The translations under genes were made by a program, and so were the position numbers. Positions 1 to 8,179 of a stretch of 44,753 nt of DNA are shown here, piece after piece. Under the pieces are notes generated by a model. The model saw only the letters and a program-made list of their open reading frames with translations. It ran no database searches and was not told the origin of the DNA. How positions within the stretch are numbered: the stretch's first letter is position 1; each line of letters starts with the position of its first letter. The DNA is from Fibrobacterota bacterium (GTDB lineage: Bacteria; Fibrobacterota; Fibrobacteria; UBA11236): assembly GCA_028287505.1 (NCBI GenBank), contig JAQBPN010000126.1:1-44753 (forward strand), written 5' to 3'.

Positions 1-849
1 AGCGAGATCCAGGGACGGGTCACCAAGGTGGGCTTCCGGGAAGGGGCCAAGGTCAAGAAGGGCGCCCTGCTGATCAAGATCAATGATGCGGAAATCAGGG
101 CCCAGCTCAGGAAACTGGAGAACCAGCTCAAGCTTGCGGAGAACAAGGAGTTCCGCCAGCGCAGCCTGGCGGCGCGGGATCTGGTGAGCAAGGAAGAGTA
201 CGAAATCGCCGAAGAGGAAAAGAACAGTCTGTTGGCGGACCGGGACATGCTCAGGGCCCAGCTGGCGAAGACGGAAATCCTGGCGCCCTTCGACGGCGTG
301 GTGGGTCTGAAGGATATCAGCGAGGGCAGCAATATCGCCGCGGGCACTCGCATCGCCGGGCTCTTCAGCCTGGACCCGTTGAAAATCGACTTTTCCATCC
401 CGGAGCAATACTTCGGGCAGGTGAAATCCGGGGACTCTCTCCTGATCTCCGTGGAGGGGCTTTCCAAGCCGGTAAAGGGCGTCGTCTATGCCATCGAGCC
501 CAAGGTCGATCCCGCCACCCGCATGCTGCGCATCCGCGGCTATTGCCCCAATGGGGAGGGTCTCATCCCTCCCGGCGCTTCGGCGCGCGTGCAATTGCCC
601 CTGAAAACCATCCCCGATGCCATCATGGTCCCGAGCATGGCCGTCATACCGGATATCAAGGGCCAAAAGGTGATGCTCTACAAGGGCGGCAAGGCGGCGG
701 CCGTTCCCGTGCGGATCGGATATCGCACCGAGGATCAGATCCAGATCGACGGCGTGGAAGGCGGCGATACTCTCATCGTCTCCGGTCTGATCCAGCTTAA
801 ACCCGGCAGCCCGGTGCGGTTGGCGGAGGTCAAACAGGGAGGCGGCTGA
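1..849 (+). CDS. RND efflux periplasmic adaptor subunit (partial, 5' end outside window)
   Basis: The reading frame is open from base 1, so the N-terminus and any signal peptide lie upstream of the window. The visible part has the order expected of HlyD/AcrA-type membrane fusion proteins: a lipoyl half-motif, an alpha-helical hairpin rich in Lys, Glu and Leu, the second lipoyl half (ILAPFDGVVG), a beta-barrel domain (KIDFSIPEQYFGQV) and a membrane-proximal domain ending near VRLAEVKQGGG. Such adaptors link an inner-membrane RND pump to an outer-membrane TolC channel. The pump gene follows after 3 bases, so the two are certainly one operon. The substrate cannot be read from the sequence. The apparent ATG at 28 is internal and is not the start. 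Confidence 0.95.
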   Translation, partial: SEIQGRVTKVGFREGAKVKKGALLIKINDAEIRAQLRKLENQLKLAENKEFRQRSLAARDLVSKEEYEIAEEEKNSLLADRDMLRAQLAKTEILAPFDGVVGLKDISEGSNIAAGTRIAGLFSLDPLKIDFSIPEQYFGQVKSGDSLLISVEGLSKPVKGVVYAIEPKVDPATRMLRIRGYCPNGEGLIPPGASARVQLPLKTIPDAIMVPSMAVIPDIKGQKVMLYKGGKAAAVPVRIGYRTEDQIQIDGVEGGDTLIVSGLIQLKPGSPVRLAEVKQGGG

Positions 850-852
850 CCC

Positions 853-3800
853 ATGCGGCTTTCCTCCGTTTCCATCCAGCGTCCCGTCCTCACCATCGTC
901 CTGAACCTGGCCATCGTCCTTTTCGGCGTGATTGCCCTGGAGACCCTGGGCGTGCGCGACTACCCGGCCATCGATCCCCCCATCGTCTCGGTCAACACGA
1001 GTTATTCCGGCGCCAATGCGGACGTGATCGAATCGCAAATCACCGAGCCCTTGGAAGAAGCCGTGAATGCCGTGCCGGGCGTCAAAGCCATTTCCTCCAC
1101 CAGCCGGGACGGGCGCAGTTCCATCTCCATCGAATTCGATTTGGGCGTCGATATGGAAGTGGCCGCCAACGACGTGCGCGACAAGGTGTCCAAGGCCGTC
1201 CGCAGCCTGCCTCCCAACGCCGACAATCCCGGGGTGTCCAAGGCCGATGCGGACGCCACTCCCATCATTTTCCTTTCCATCCAAAGCGACACCCGCAGCG
1301 ACCTGGAGCTCACGGCCATGGCCAACGATCTCTTCAAGGAGCGCCTCCAGACCATTCCCGGCCTCAGCGAAGCCCGCCTTTCGGGAGAAAAGAAGTACGC
1401 CATCCGCCTGTGGCTGGATCCCTACAAGATGGCGGCCCGCAGCGTCACCGCCGAAGACGTGAAGGAGGCGCTGGACCGGGAAAACGTGGAACTTCCCTCG
1501 GGAAGCGTGGAAGGCGATAAGGTGGAATTGACGGTGCGTACCGTGAGCCGGCTGCGCGACCCCGCCGAGTTCGACAAACTCATCCTCCGGGAGACCAACG
1601 GCCAGGCCGTGCGTTTCGGCGACGTGGGCAGGGCGGAACTGGGAGCGGAGAACAGCCGCACCACCATGCGCGACAACGGGCTTTCCGCGGTGGGCCTCCA
1701 GCTCATCCCGCAACCCGGGGCCAACCACATCGCCATCGCGGATGAATTCTATCTGCGGCTGGCGGCCATGGAAAAGGAATTGCCCAAGGACATCAAGGTC
1801 AGCATCGGCTTCGACACCACCCGCTTCATCGTCAAGTCCCTGCACGAGGTGGGGGAGACCATCTTCATCGCCCTGATCCTGGTCATCCTCATCATCTTCG
1901 CCTTCTTCCGGAATTGGCGCACCACGCTTATCCCCATCCTGGCCATCCCGGTTTCCCTGCTGAGCGCCTTCTTCATCATGTACCTGAGCGGCTTCTCGCT
2001 CAACATCCTCACCTTGCTGGCCATCGTCCTCTCCACCGGCCTGGTGGTGGACGATGCCATCGTGGTCCTCGAGAACATCTATACCAAGGTGGAAAAGGGC
2101 ATGGACCCGTTGGAGGCCGGCCATAAGGGGTCGACGGAGATCTTCTTCGCCATCGTCTCCACCACCTTGACCCTGGCCGCGGTCTTTCTGCCCATCATCT
2201 TCCTCAAGGGCACCACCGGCCGGCTGTTCCGGGAATTCGGCGTGGTGGTGGCCGGCTCCGTGCTGGTGTCCGCCTTCGTCTCCCTGACGCTCACCCCCAT
2301 GCTCTGCACGCGCCTGCTCCGCAAGGACCAGGGCGCCGGCTCTTTCTACCGCCGCACGGAACCCTTCTTCGTCAGCGTGACCGATGGGTACCGACGCGCC
2401 TTGGCCGCCTTCCTGGACAAACGCTGGCTGGTCTTTCCCATCCTGATCGTATCCCTGGGGCTCACCGCGGTTCTCTTCAAGTCCCTCCCTTCGGAAATCG
2501 CGCCCTTGGAGGATAAGGGCCGCCTCAACATCACCGTCACCGCGCAGGAAGGGGCCACCTTCGATTACATGGAAGCCCTGATGAACCGCATGATCCCGTT
2601 CATAAACGAAGAAGTGCCGGAGGCGGAAACCATCATCTCCCAGACCTCTCCCGGCGGCGGCTCAGGAGGCCTCAACCGGGGCACCTTCCAGCTGGTCTTG
2701 AGCGAAAGCGGCAAAAGGAAGCGGACCCAGGCGGAGATCGCTTCCGCGCTTTCCAAAAAGCTGAAGCGGTTTTCCGACGTGCGCATCTCCGTCACCCAGG
2801 AGCAGACCATCGGCGGGCGGCGCGGCGGCGACCCCGTGCAGTTCGTCATCCAGAGCCCGGACTTCGCCAAGCTGCGGGAGAAGCTCCCTTTGTTCCTGGA
2901 ACGGGCAGCCAAAGAGCCGGCCCTGCAGAACGTCGACGTGAATCTCAAGTTCACCAAGCCCGAAATCAACCTGGAGATCGATCGCGACAAGGCCCGGGCC
3001 CTGGGGGTATCCGCGCTCGATATTTCCCAAGCCCTGCAATTCGGCCTCAGCGAGAGCCGCTTCGGATTCTACGTCATGAACGGAAAGCAATATTCCATCA
3101 TAGGCCAGCTCGACCGCGCCGATCGCAACTCGCCCCTGGATCTGAAGTCCATCTACGTACGCAGCGAGTCCGGCGCCTTGGTGCAATTGGACAACCTGGT
3201 CCACCTCTCCGAAAGAAGCACGCCCCCGCAACTCTATCGCTACAACCGCTTCTCCGCGGCCACGGTCACGGCCGGCCTGGGGGACGGGAGCACCATCGCG
3301 GACGGCATCGCGGCCATGCAAAGCGCCGCCAAGGACATCCTGGACGAATCCTTCACCACCGCTTTGAGCGGCCCGGCGCGGGACTTCGTGGAAAGTTCCT
3401 CGACCCTGCTCTTCGCCTTCCTGTTCGCCCTGGTCCTCATCTATATGGTGCTGGCCGCCCAGTTCGAAAGTTTCCGCGATCCATTCATCGTCATGTTCAC
3501 GGTGCCTCTGGCTTTCGCGGGCGCGTTGCTCACGTTGTGGTACTTCCGCCAGACCCTGAACATCTTCAGCCAGATCGGAATCATCATGCTCATCGGCCTG
3601 GTGACGAAAAACGGAATCCTGATCGTCGAGTTCGTGAACCACAAGCTGGGCGAAGGGCTGCCGCCCCGGGAAGCCATCCTGGAAGGCGCCGTCTCGCGCT
3701 TCCGGCCCATCCTGATGACCAGCTTCGCGACGGCCCTGGGCGCGCTGCCCATCGCCTTGGCCCTGGGCGCGGGAGCCAAGAGCCGCGTGTCCATGGGCAT

Positions 3801-3951
3801 CGCCGTTATCGGCGGACTGCTGTTCTCGTTGGTGTTGACTTTGTTCGTGATTCCGGCGATGTGCGATTATCTGGGGAAGAAAAAAGCCGGGATGGGAGAA
3901 GCGGATGGAACGAGTCCGGAATACAATGGAAAAGTCCTGCAGCATGAATGA
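853..3951 (+). CDS. RND-type multidrug efflux permease (AcrB/MexB-like)
   Basis: A 1032-residue protein, the normal length for a hydrophobe/amphiphile RND pump, which exports compounds from the periplasm or inner membrane using the proton gradient. The N-terminus (SIQRPVLTIVLNLAIVLFG) is transmembrane helix 1. The proton-relay residues are present: the acidic pair D400-D401 in GLVVDDAIVV (helix 4) and K919 in GLVTKNGILIVEF (helix 10). Two large periplasmic loops follow helices 1 and 7, the usual internal duplication. Being a complete, motif-positive member it is probably active. It lies immediately downstream of the adaptor and its 3' end overlaps the following lipoprotein gene. No outer-membrane channel gene is visible; it may lie upstream of the window. 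Substrate unknown. Confidence 0.97.
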   Translation: MRLSSVSIQRPVLTIVLNLAIVLFGVIALETLGVRDYPAIDPPIVSVNTSYSGANADVIESQITEPLEEAVNAVPGVKAISSTSRDGRSSISIEFDLGVDMEVAANDVRDKVSKAVRSLPPNADNPGVSKADADATPIIFLSIQSDTRSDLELTAMANDLFKERLQTIPGLSEARLSGEKKYAIRLWLDPYKMAARSVTAEDVKEALDRENVELPSGSVEGDKVELTVRTVSRLRDPAEFDKLILRETNGQAVRFGDVGRAELGAENSRTTMRDNGLSAVGLQLIPQPGANHIAIADEFYLRLAAMEKELPKDIKVSIGFDTTRFIVKSLHEVGETIFIALILVILIIFAFFRNWRTTLIPILAIPVSLLSAFFIMYLSGFSLNILTLLAIVLSTGLVVDDAIVVLENIYTKVEKGMDPLEAGHKGSTEIFFAIVSTTLTLAAVFLPIIFLKGTTGRLFREFGVVVAGSVLVSAFVSLTLTPMLCTRLLRKDQGAGSFYRRTEPFFVSVTDGYRRALAAFLDKRWLVFPILIVSLGLTAVLFKSLPSEIAPLEDKGRLNITVTAQEGATFDYMEALMNRMIPFINEEVPEAETIISQTSPGGGSGGLNRGTFQLVLSESGKRKRTQAEIASALSKKLKRFSDVRISVTQEQTIGGRRGGDPVQFVIQSPDFAKLREKLPLFLERAAKEPALQNVDVNLKFTKPEINLEIDRDKARALGVSALDISQALQFGLSESRFGFYVMNGKQYSIIGQLDRADRNSPLDLKSIYVRSESGALVQLDNLVHLSERSTPPQLYRYNRFSAATVTAGLGDGSTIADGIAAMQSAAKDILDESFTTALSGPARDFVESSSTLLFAFLFALVLIYMVLAAQFESFRDPFIVMFTVPLAFAGALLTLWYFRQTLNIFSQIGIIMLIGLVTKNGILIVEFVNHKLGEGLPPREAILEGAVSRFRPILMTSFATALGALPIALALGAGAKSRVSMGIAVIGGLLFSLVLTLFVIPAMCDYLGKKKAGMGEADGTSPEYNGKVLQHE

Positions 3952-4450
3952 GCCCGCCCGGTGGCTTCGCCTCCTGCCGCTATTGCTGGCCGCCGGATGT
4001 TCCGATGGCAACAATCATTCCGCCCCATCGAAATCGGAACACCTCCGGCCGGTGCCCGTGGAGAGCATGGTGCCTTACAAGCAGGTGTTCCTGGCCTCCA
4101 GCCGGGACAGCATCCTGAATTGCGACACGGCCAGCGAATACCGGGTGCTGCTGAAAGCCAAGGCGCCCGCCGAAGCGGGAGAAGGCGGATACCGGTATGA
4201 CGTGTTCACCGCCAACGGATACAACGTGCCGCTGTTCACATTCCTGAAGTCATCGGGCGATTCCCTTTTCTTCGTCGCGACCATCAACAAGGGCGGGCCG
4301 GACAACTTCTTCTCCGGGATCTGCATCGAGAGGCGGGACATCGCCAGGGCATTCATGGAATCGGAGAGTTCGGGGCCAAAGCCCGAAGGAAAGAAAGCCC
4401 ACGCCCACGGAAGACATCGGGGCGGCGGCGGCGGATTCGGCAGCGGTTGA
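3905..4450 (+). CDS. Small putative lipoprotein after the RND pump
   Basis: A 181-residue protein with a lipoprotein signal: a hydrophobic stretch LRLLPLLLAAGC gives a lipobox with the lipidated cysteine at residue 32 if the ATG at 3905 is used. That ATG has a good ribosome binding site (GGGAG, 6 bases upstream). The ATG at 3944, overlapping the pump stop codon, would give a more usual short n-region but has no clear binding site; I cannot decide between them. The mature protein is about 150 residues, contains two cysteines in the globular part and ends in a His/Gly-rich tail (HAHGRHRGGGGGFGSG) that could bind metal. I do not recognise a family. The overlap with the pump gene implies co-expression, so it may be an accessory of the efflux system. 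Confidence 0.7.
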   Translation: MERVRNTMEKSCSMNEPARWLRLLPLLLAAGCSDGNNHSAPSKSEHLRPVPVESMVPYKQVFLASSRDSILNCDTASEYRVLLKAKAPAEAGEGGYRYDVFTANGYNVPLFTFLKSSGDSLFFVATINKGGPDNFFSGICIERRDIARAFMESESSGPKPEGKKAHAHGRHRGGGGGFGSG

Positions 4451-4528
4451 CCTTGCGGTCAATGCTGGGATTTCAGTCCTTATTAATGGACAATAGTGGG
4501 AATGGTGTCTTCCAAAGAAGGGATGGAC

Positions 4529-4786
4529 ATGCGGAACCTGCTTATACCCATACTGCTGGGCCTATGCGTCATCGGCGTCCAGAAATGCAAAACCGTCGAA
4601 ATCGATGAACAGCCTCCCGGGACCGGAGTCAAGGACACGACCACATATTCCTGCGCCGGCAAGACCCAGTGCTCGGAAATGAAATCGTGCGAGGAAGCCA
4701 AGTACTATCTCGACCATTGCCCCGATGTGTACACCGACGGGGACGGGGATGGTATTCCTTGCGAGGACCAATTGTGCGGCCACTAA
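4529..4786 (+). CDS. Small secreted/anchored protein with Excalibur-type Ca-binding domain
   Basis: An 85-residue protein. I chose the ATG at 4529 because GAAGGG lies 6 bases upstream; in-frame starts at 4496 (GTG), 4502 and 4523 are possible but have poorer spacing. The N-terminus (MRNLLIPILLGLCVIGVQ) is a membrane-targeting segment. The C-terminal half has the pattern of the Excalibur domain (PF05901): a Cys-rich helix (SCEEAKYYL) followed by the EF-hand-like loop DGDGDGIPCE and closing cysteines. Excalibur domains bind calcium and occur in extracellular proteins, often with nucleases; here the domain stands alone. The role is unknown. It is separated from the previous gene by 78 bases and faces a terminator belonging to the opposite strand. 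Confidence 0.75.
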   Translation: MRNLLIPILLGLCVIGVQKCKTVEIDEQPPGTGVKDTTTYSCAGKTQCSEMKSCEEAKYYLDHCPDVYTDGDGDGIPCEDQLCGH

Positions 4787-4800
4787 GGTAGGCGCACTCG

Positions 4801-4826
4801 CAAAAAAAGGCGCCCACGCGGCGCCT
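4801..4826 (-). terminator. Rho-independent terminator for the minus-strand PorV-like gene
   Basis: Read on the minus strand, a perfect 7-bp stem (AGGCGCC/GGCGCCT, 5-base loop, 4808-4826) runs straight into seven T residues (4802-4808). It lies about 30 bases beyond the stop codon of the barrel gene that ends at 4857. On the plus strand it follows the Excalibur gene but has no T tract in that direction. Confidence 0.8.
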
Positions 4827-4856
4827 CTGATTTCCCACATGTTCCGGCCGAAAAGC

Positions 4857-7493
4857 CTAGAAGCGCAGCAGCATGCTGAACCGCTTCTGATTGTTGCGGA
4901 TGCCGTTGTCGAAGGACTTGATGAAGGTCCCGTCCACTTGCAGGATGTCGGAAATCATGAAGCCGAGTCCCAGATCCAGCTCATAGCGCTTGCCGCTCTG
5001 GTCGTACAGGTAGCCCGTGCGGAACGCCGCCACGTTGGCGTACACGTATTCCATGCCGGTGTTGAACACGCTCTGGCGCACGTTTTCCTGCCAGGTTTCC
5101 AAGGCGGTATGGTCCTTGTCGTCGAAGGGATAAACAAGGTCTTTCCAGGCCCCTACGTACACGGGGGAGGCGTCGTTGCCTTCCCGATAGACGGCTTCCC
5201 GGTTTGCGTCCGCGGCCACGGTGAGGCGATGGTTGGGGGTATGCACAAGGTCATAGGCCAGGCCGAGTTTCCAGGTGAAGGGAATCGGGTCCGCCTGGGC
5301 CTGGTCCACGTAGAATACGGCCGGGCCCATGTTCTGCAGCACGAAGGCGAGATTCAGGCCTTTGACATACGGCATTTTCCAGAGCATGCCCACATCCACG
5401 GCGTAGCTGATGGCGATGCCATCCGTCTTTTCGCCGCTGGAAGTCACGCCCTGCGCCAGCGCGGAGTAGATGAACTTGGCGTTGACGCCCAGGCCCAGAT
5501 CCTTGCTCAGGCGCGTGCCGTAGCTGAGGGCGCCCACCAGTTCGTAGGAATCGAACTTGGCGATTTCCGCGCCTTCGGAATTGGTCTGGTTGTTCTGGCC
5601 GAAGGAGACGTAGTTCACGAAGCCGCCCACGGTTCCCCATTCTTCCACCGGGAAGGTGGCGCCCATGAAGGCATGATAGAGGTCGGGCAGGTTGAGGACC
5701 GGGAGCAGGCTTTCATAGAAGAAACCCACCTGGGCCTTGGCGCTGTTATAGCGCTCGATGCCTGCATCGGTGACGAACCAGATGTCCGGACCCTGGGCCT
5801 TGATTTCGTGCACGTTCTTGTCGGTAAGGCCGTTGCCGGTATGGAAGTGGACCCAGTCCGCGCGCAGATCCGATTTCCCGGCGGATTCCCCGTCCTTCTT
5901 GGTCTCGAGCCGGCCCTTGGCATTGGTGTACTTGGGAGTGTATTTCCAAGCGCCCTCGTTGGTGCCGATCCAGATGTGGCCGTCGTCGTCGAGGGCCAGG
6001 GAGCGCAGTTCCTGCTTCTTGAAGTGGATCTTCTCCCACACGCGCAGGGCCGTATAATGGGACATGCCGCCCGCATGCGCGGCCCACACGTGGCCGTCCT
6101 TGTCGAGCAGGATCTTGGTGACGGAGGAATCGATCAGCCCGTCCGCGACGGTGAAGATCTTCCACTTGGCCGCGCCGCCGGAGGACTTGGACGGAGTATA
6201 CCTCGCGATGCCCGCGTCCTTAAGGGACACGTAGATTTCGTCCAGGCTTTCGTGCGCGGCGATGCCGGTAACGTATTGGCTCGGCAGCAGGTTCTGCCCG
6301 CGGCGGTTGATGGAGGTCTTCTTGTACTCGTAAAGGCCGTCCTCGCTGCCGATCCAGACACTGCTGCCTTTGATGGTGAGCGCGGTGATGCCCAGTTTGC
6401 GGAAGGGGGAATTGCCGTTGCCGGCCGCGGCGGCTTCCTTCTTGGCTTTTGACGCCAAGGAGTCCGCCGTGTTGGCGGCTTCTTCCAGGATCTCGTTCTT
6501 GGCCGCGGTGGCGATGGAGTCGTACAGGGTGCGGGCCAGGGCGCGCCGGTTCAGGGAATCGGAAACCGAGAGGCCGGCTTTGGCTCCCGCCACTTTGGCG
6601 GCGGCGGCTTTGGCGGAATCGGTGTTGGCGGCCTTGGACGTATCCGCGGGGGCGGAGGTTTTGGTGCGGGCGGCGGCCAGGGTATCGGCGAGCTTATGGA
6701 AGGATGCCGTGTCCAGGGCGGCGAAGCGGGCGAGCACCTCGGGGGACTTGGCGTCGGCGCCTTTGACCGCGGAGGTGTCGGTGCCCAGATAGGTGAACCC
6801 GGGTTCCTTGTCGAAGGATTTCCAGCCGGAACCGTCGAAGCGGTAAAGGCCGCCGGTGGTTCCCACCCAGAGGCGGTCGGTGTTGTCCAGCGCGAGCGAG
6901 GTCACGGCCTCGTCGGGGAAGAGCAGGTTGAAGGGCAGCTTGAGACTGATGAGGTCTTCCTCATCTTTCTGGGAGGTGATTTTGTTGTAGGCCTTGACCC
7001 GCTTGACCAAGGTGTCGAGGTTGTCCCCGCTGCCGGCGTAGCGACGCACGATCTTGTCGATTTGATCGCCCTGTTCCAGCACGTACTCGTGGTATTCCCG
7101 CCAGAACTTGCCGTTGTAGAAAAGGAGCCCGTCCTTGGCGCCGGCCCATACCGTGGATTGGCGCAGGAAGCCCGACCGCGGCTTGGTGGCCAGGGCCGTG
7201 AACTCACGGGTCATCTCCAGGCCGTTGCGGCGGTAGGTTTTGGGGAGCACCAGCTCCCATTCGTTGGAAAGCGGTCCGAAGGCCATGCCGGCCGGATTCC
7301 AGAACGTGCCGAAAACATCGTCCGCCATGGCGATGGCGGTTTCGCCCATGCCCAACTGGCGCGCGCCCACGGGCATGACCAGGGTGATGACCGCGGAGCC
7401 GCCTTGGGCCCGGGCTTCGAGGACGGGGAGCAACACGGAGAGTGCCAGGATGGAGGGCGCAAGGCGGAAGCTGGAACTTTTAAAGCTTGACAA
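4857..7493 (-). CDS. PorV/PorQ-like outer-membrane barrel protein with inserted beta-propeller
   Basis: An 878-residue protein with a signal peptide (cleavage near EARAQ, residue 30). Residues about 40-75 (GARQLGMGETAIAMADDVFGTFWNPAGMAF) are the hallmark N-terminus of the PorV/PorQ, FadL-related barrel family, and residues about 600-878 are the remaining barrel, ending in a terminal Phe. Between them are propeller blades of the two-component-regulator type (LWVGTTGGLYRFDG, VWIGSEDGLYEYK, IWIGTNEGAWKYT) interrupted by an Ala/Lys-rich helical stretch at about residues 260-370. PorV proteins serve as shuttles in type IX secretion; that role here is inference. Start is TTG at 7493, supported by GGAG about 5 bases upstream; it overlaps the upstream gene by 14 bases, so translation is probably coupled. 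Confidence 0.85.
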   Translation of the reverse strand: MSSFKSSSFRLAPSILALSVLLPVLEARAQGGSAVITLVMPVGARQLGMGETAIAMADDVFGTFWNPAGMAFGPLSNEWELVLPKTYRRNGLEMTREFTALATKPRSGFLRQSTVWAGAKDGLLFYNGKFWREYHEYVLEQGDQIDKIVRRYAGSGDNLDTLVKRVKAYNKITSQKDEEDLISLKLPFNLLFPDEAVTSLALDNTDRLWVGTTGGLYRFDGSGWKSFDKEPGFTYLGTDTSAVKGADAKSPEVLARFAALDTASFHKLADTLAAARTKTSAPADTSKAANTDSAKAAAAKVAGAKAGLSVSDSLNRRALARTLYDSIATAAKNEILEEAANTADSLASKAKKEAAAAGNGNSPFRKLGITALTIKGSSVWIGSEDGLYEYKKTSINRRGQNLLPSQYVTGIAAHESLDEIYVSLKDAGIARYTPSKSSGGAAKWKIFTVADGLIDSSVTKILLDKDGHVWAAHAGGMSHYTALRVWEKIHFKKQELRSLALDDDGHIWIGTNEGAWKYTPKYTNAKGRLETKKDGESAGKSDLRADWVHFHTGNGLTDKNVHEIKAQGPDIWFVTDAGIERYNSAKAQVGFFYESLLPVLNLPDLYHAFMGATFPVEEWGTVGGFVNYVSFGQNNQTNSEGAEIAKFDSYELVGALSYGTRLSKDLGLGVNAKFIYSALAQGVTSSGEKTDGIAISYAVDVGMLWKMPYVKGLNLAFVLQNMGPAVFYVDQAQADPIPFTWKLGLAYDLVHTPNHRLTVAADANREAVYREGNDASPVYVGAWKDLVYPFDDKDHTALETWQENVRQSVFNTGMEYVYANVAAFRTGYLYDQSGKRYELDLGLGFMISDILQVDGTFIKSFDNGIRNNQKRFSMLLRF

Positions 7494-8067
7494 CGATTCT
7501 CCAATCCGGGGTAAGATACTTACCGTTCACGGGCAGAATCGGAGTCCAGGCGGCGTTTTCGTTGCCCGCGCTCCAGGCTTCCTTGGTGACCAGTTGGACC
7601 CCGCATCCAAGATGGAAGGGAGGGATCAGCTGCACGTGATTGTGGAGTTGCTCACGGGTTACGTAGGCATCTCCGCCGAACATCGCGCAGGTCCTTTGGC
7701 ATTTGGCCGGGACCTGATACCGGTAGGTCTGGATTCCTTCTCTATCCCCTTTTTCGATGTTATTTATACTAATATTCGCCTGCCGCCGCCACTCGTCCAG
7801 GTACTGCTCAGCCGAGCCATTTGCCGCCGCCGCCTGCGCCGAGGACAATACGGATTGCACCTCGCCCAAGGGAGGTTCGCGCTCTTGTAGCTCTTTGCGC
7901 GGCGATCTCCGGATCAGGGAGTACACGCCGCTTGCGTATATTGGGGAGGAATCGTCCGCTGACTGCCTGTCCCCGCCGCCTTGGCGCTTGAGGAACATGG
8001 ACAAGGCGGCTCCCAGTACCAGGATGATGAGCCCCAAGAGCATCCAGAACAAGGCCGATAGAATCAT
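7480..8067 (-). CDS. Membrane-anchored protein with Cys/His motif resembling phage MuF C-terminus
   Basis: A 195-residue protein starting at an ATG with AAAGGGGA 7 bases upstream. Residues 1-25 are one transmembrane helix followed by a basic stretch (FLKRQ), then a low-complexity linker. The C-terminal third carries CQRTCAMFGG, then NHVQLIPPFHLGCGVQL. This arrangement (Cys-x3-Cys, Gly-Gly, then Pro-Pro-x-His-x2-Cys) resembles the C-terminal part of phage Mu F/SPP1 gp7 head morphogenesis proteins (typically ...PPLHPNCRC), but no other phage genes are nearby. The resemblance is by eye and may be superficial. It is the first gene of a two-gene unit with the PorV-like barrel, overlapping it by 14 bases, so a role at the cell envelope is plausible. 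Confidence 0.75.
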   Translation of the reverse strand: MILSALFWMLLGLIILVLGAALSMFLKRQGGGDRQSADDSSPIYASGVYSLIRRSPRKELQEREPPLGEVQSVLSSAQAAAANGSAEQYLDEWRRQANISINNIEKGDREGIQTYRYQVPAKCQRTCAMFGGDAYVTREQLHNHVQLIPPFHLGCGVQLVTKEAWSAGNENAAWTPILPVNGKYLTPDWRIVVKL

Positions 8068-8179
8068 ATCGTGTCCCCTTTAAATCGCTTAAAAACCTAA
8101 AAAGTACATCTATTCGGCTGGTTCCACGGCCACTCCGAAAGGGATGTTATTGTGCTTTTTTGGGTTTCCGGGAAGAGCC

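Noticed and set aside
4725-6452. A 575-codon open frame on the plus strand
   Set aside because: It is antisense to the PorV-like gene, is rich in Gly, Val and His as expected from reading G+C-rich codons backwards, and shows no family motif.
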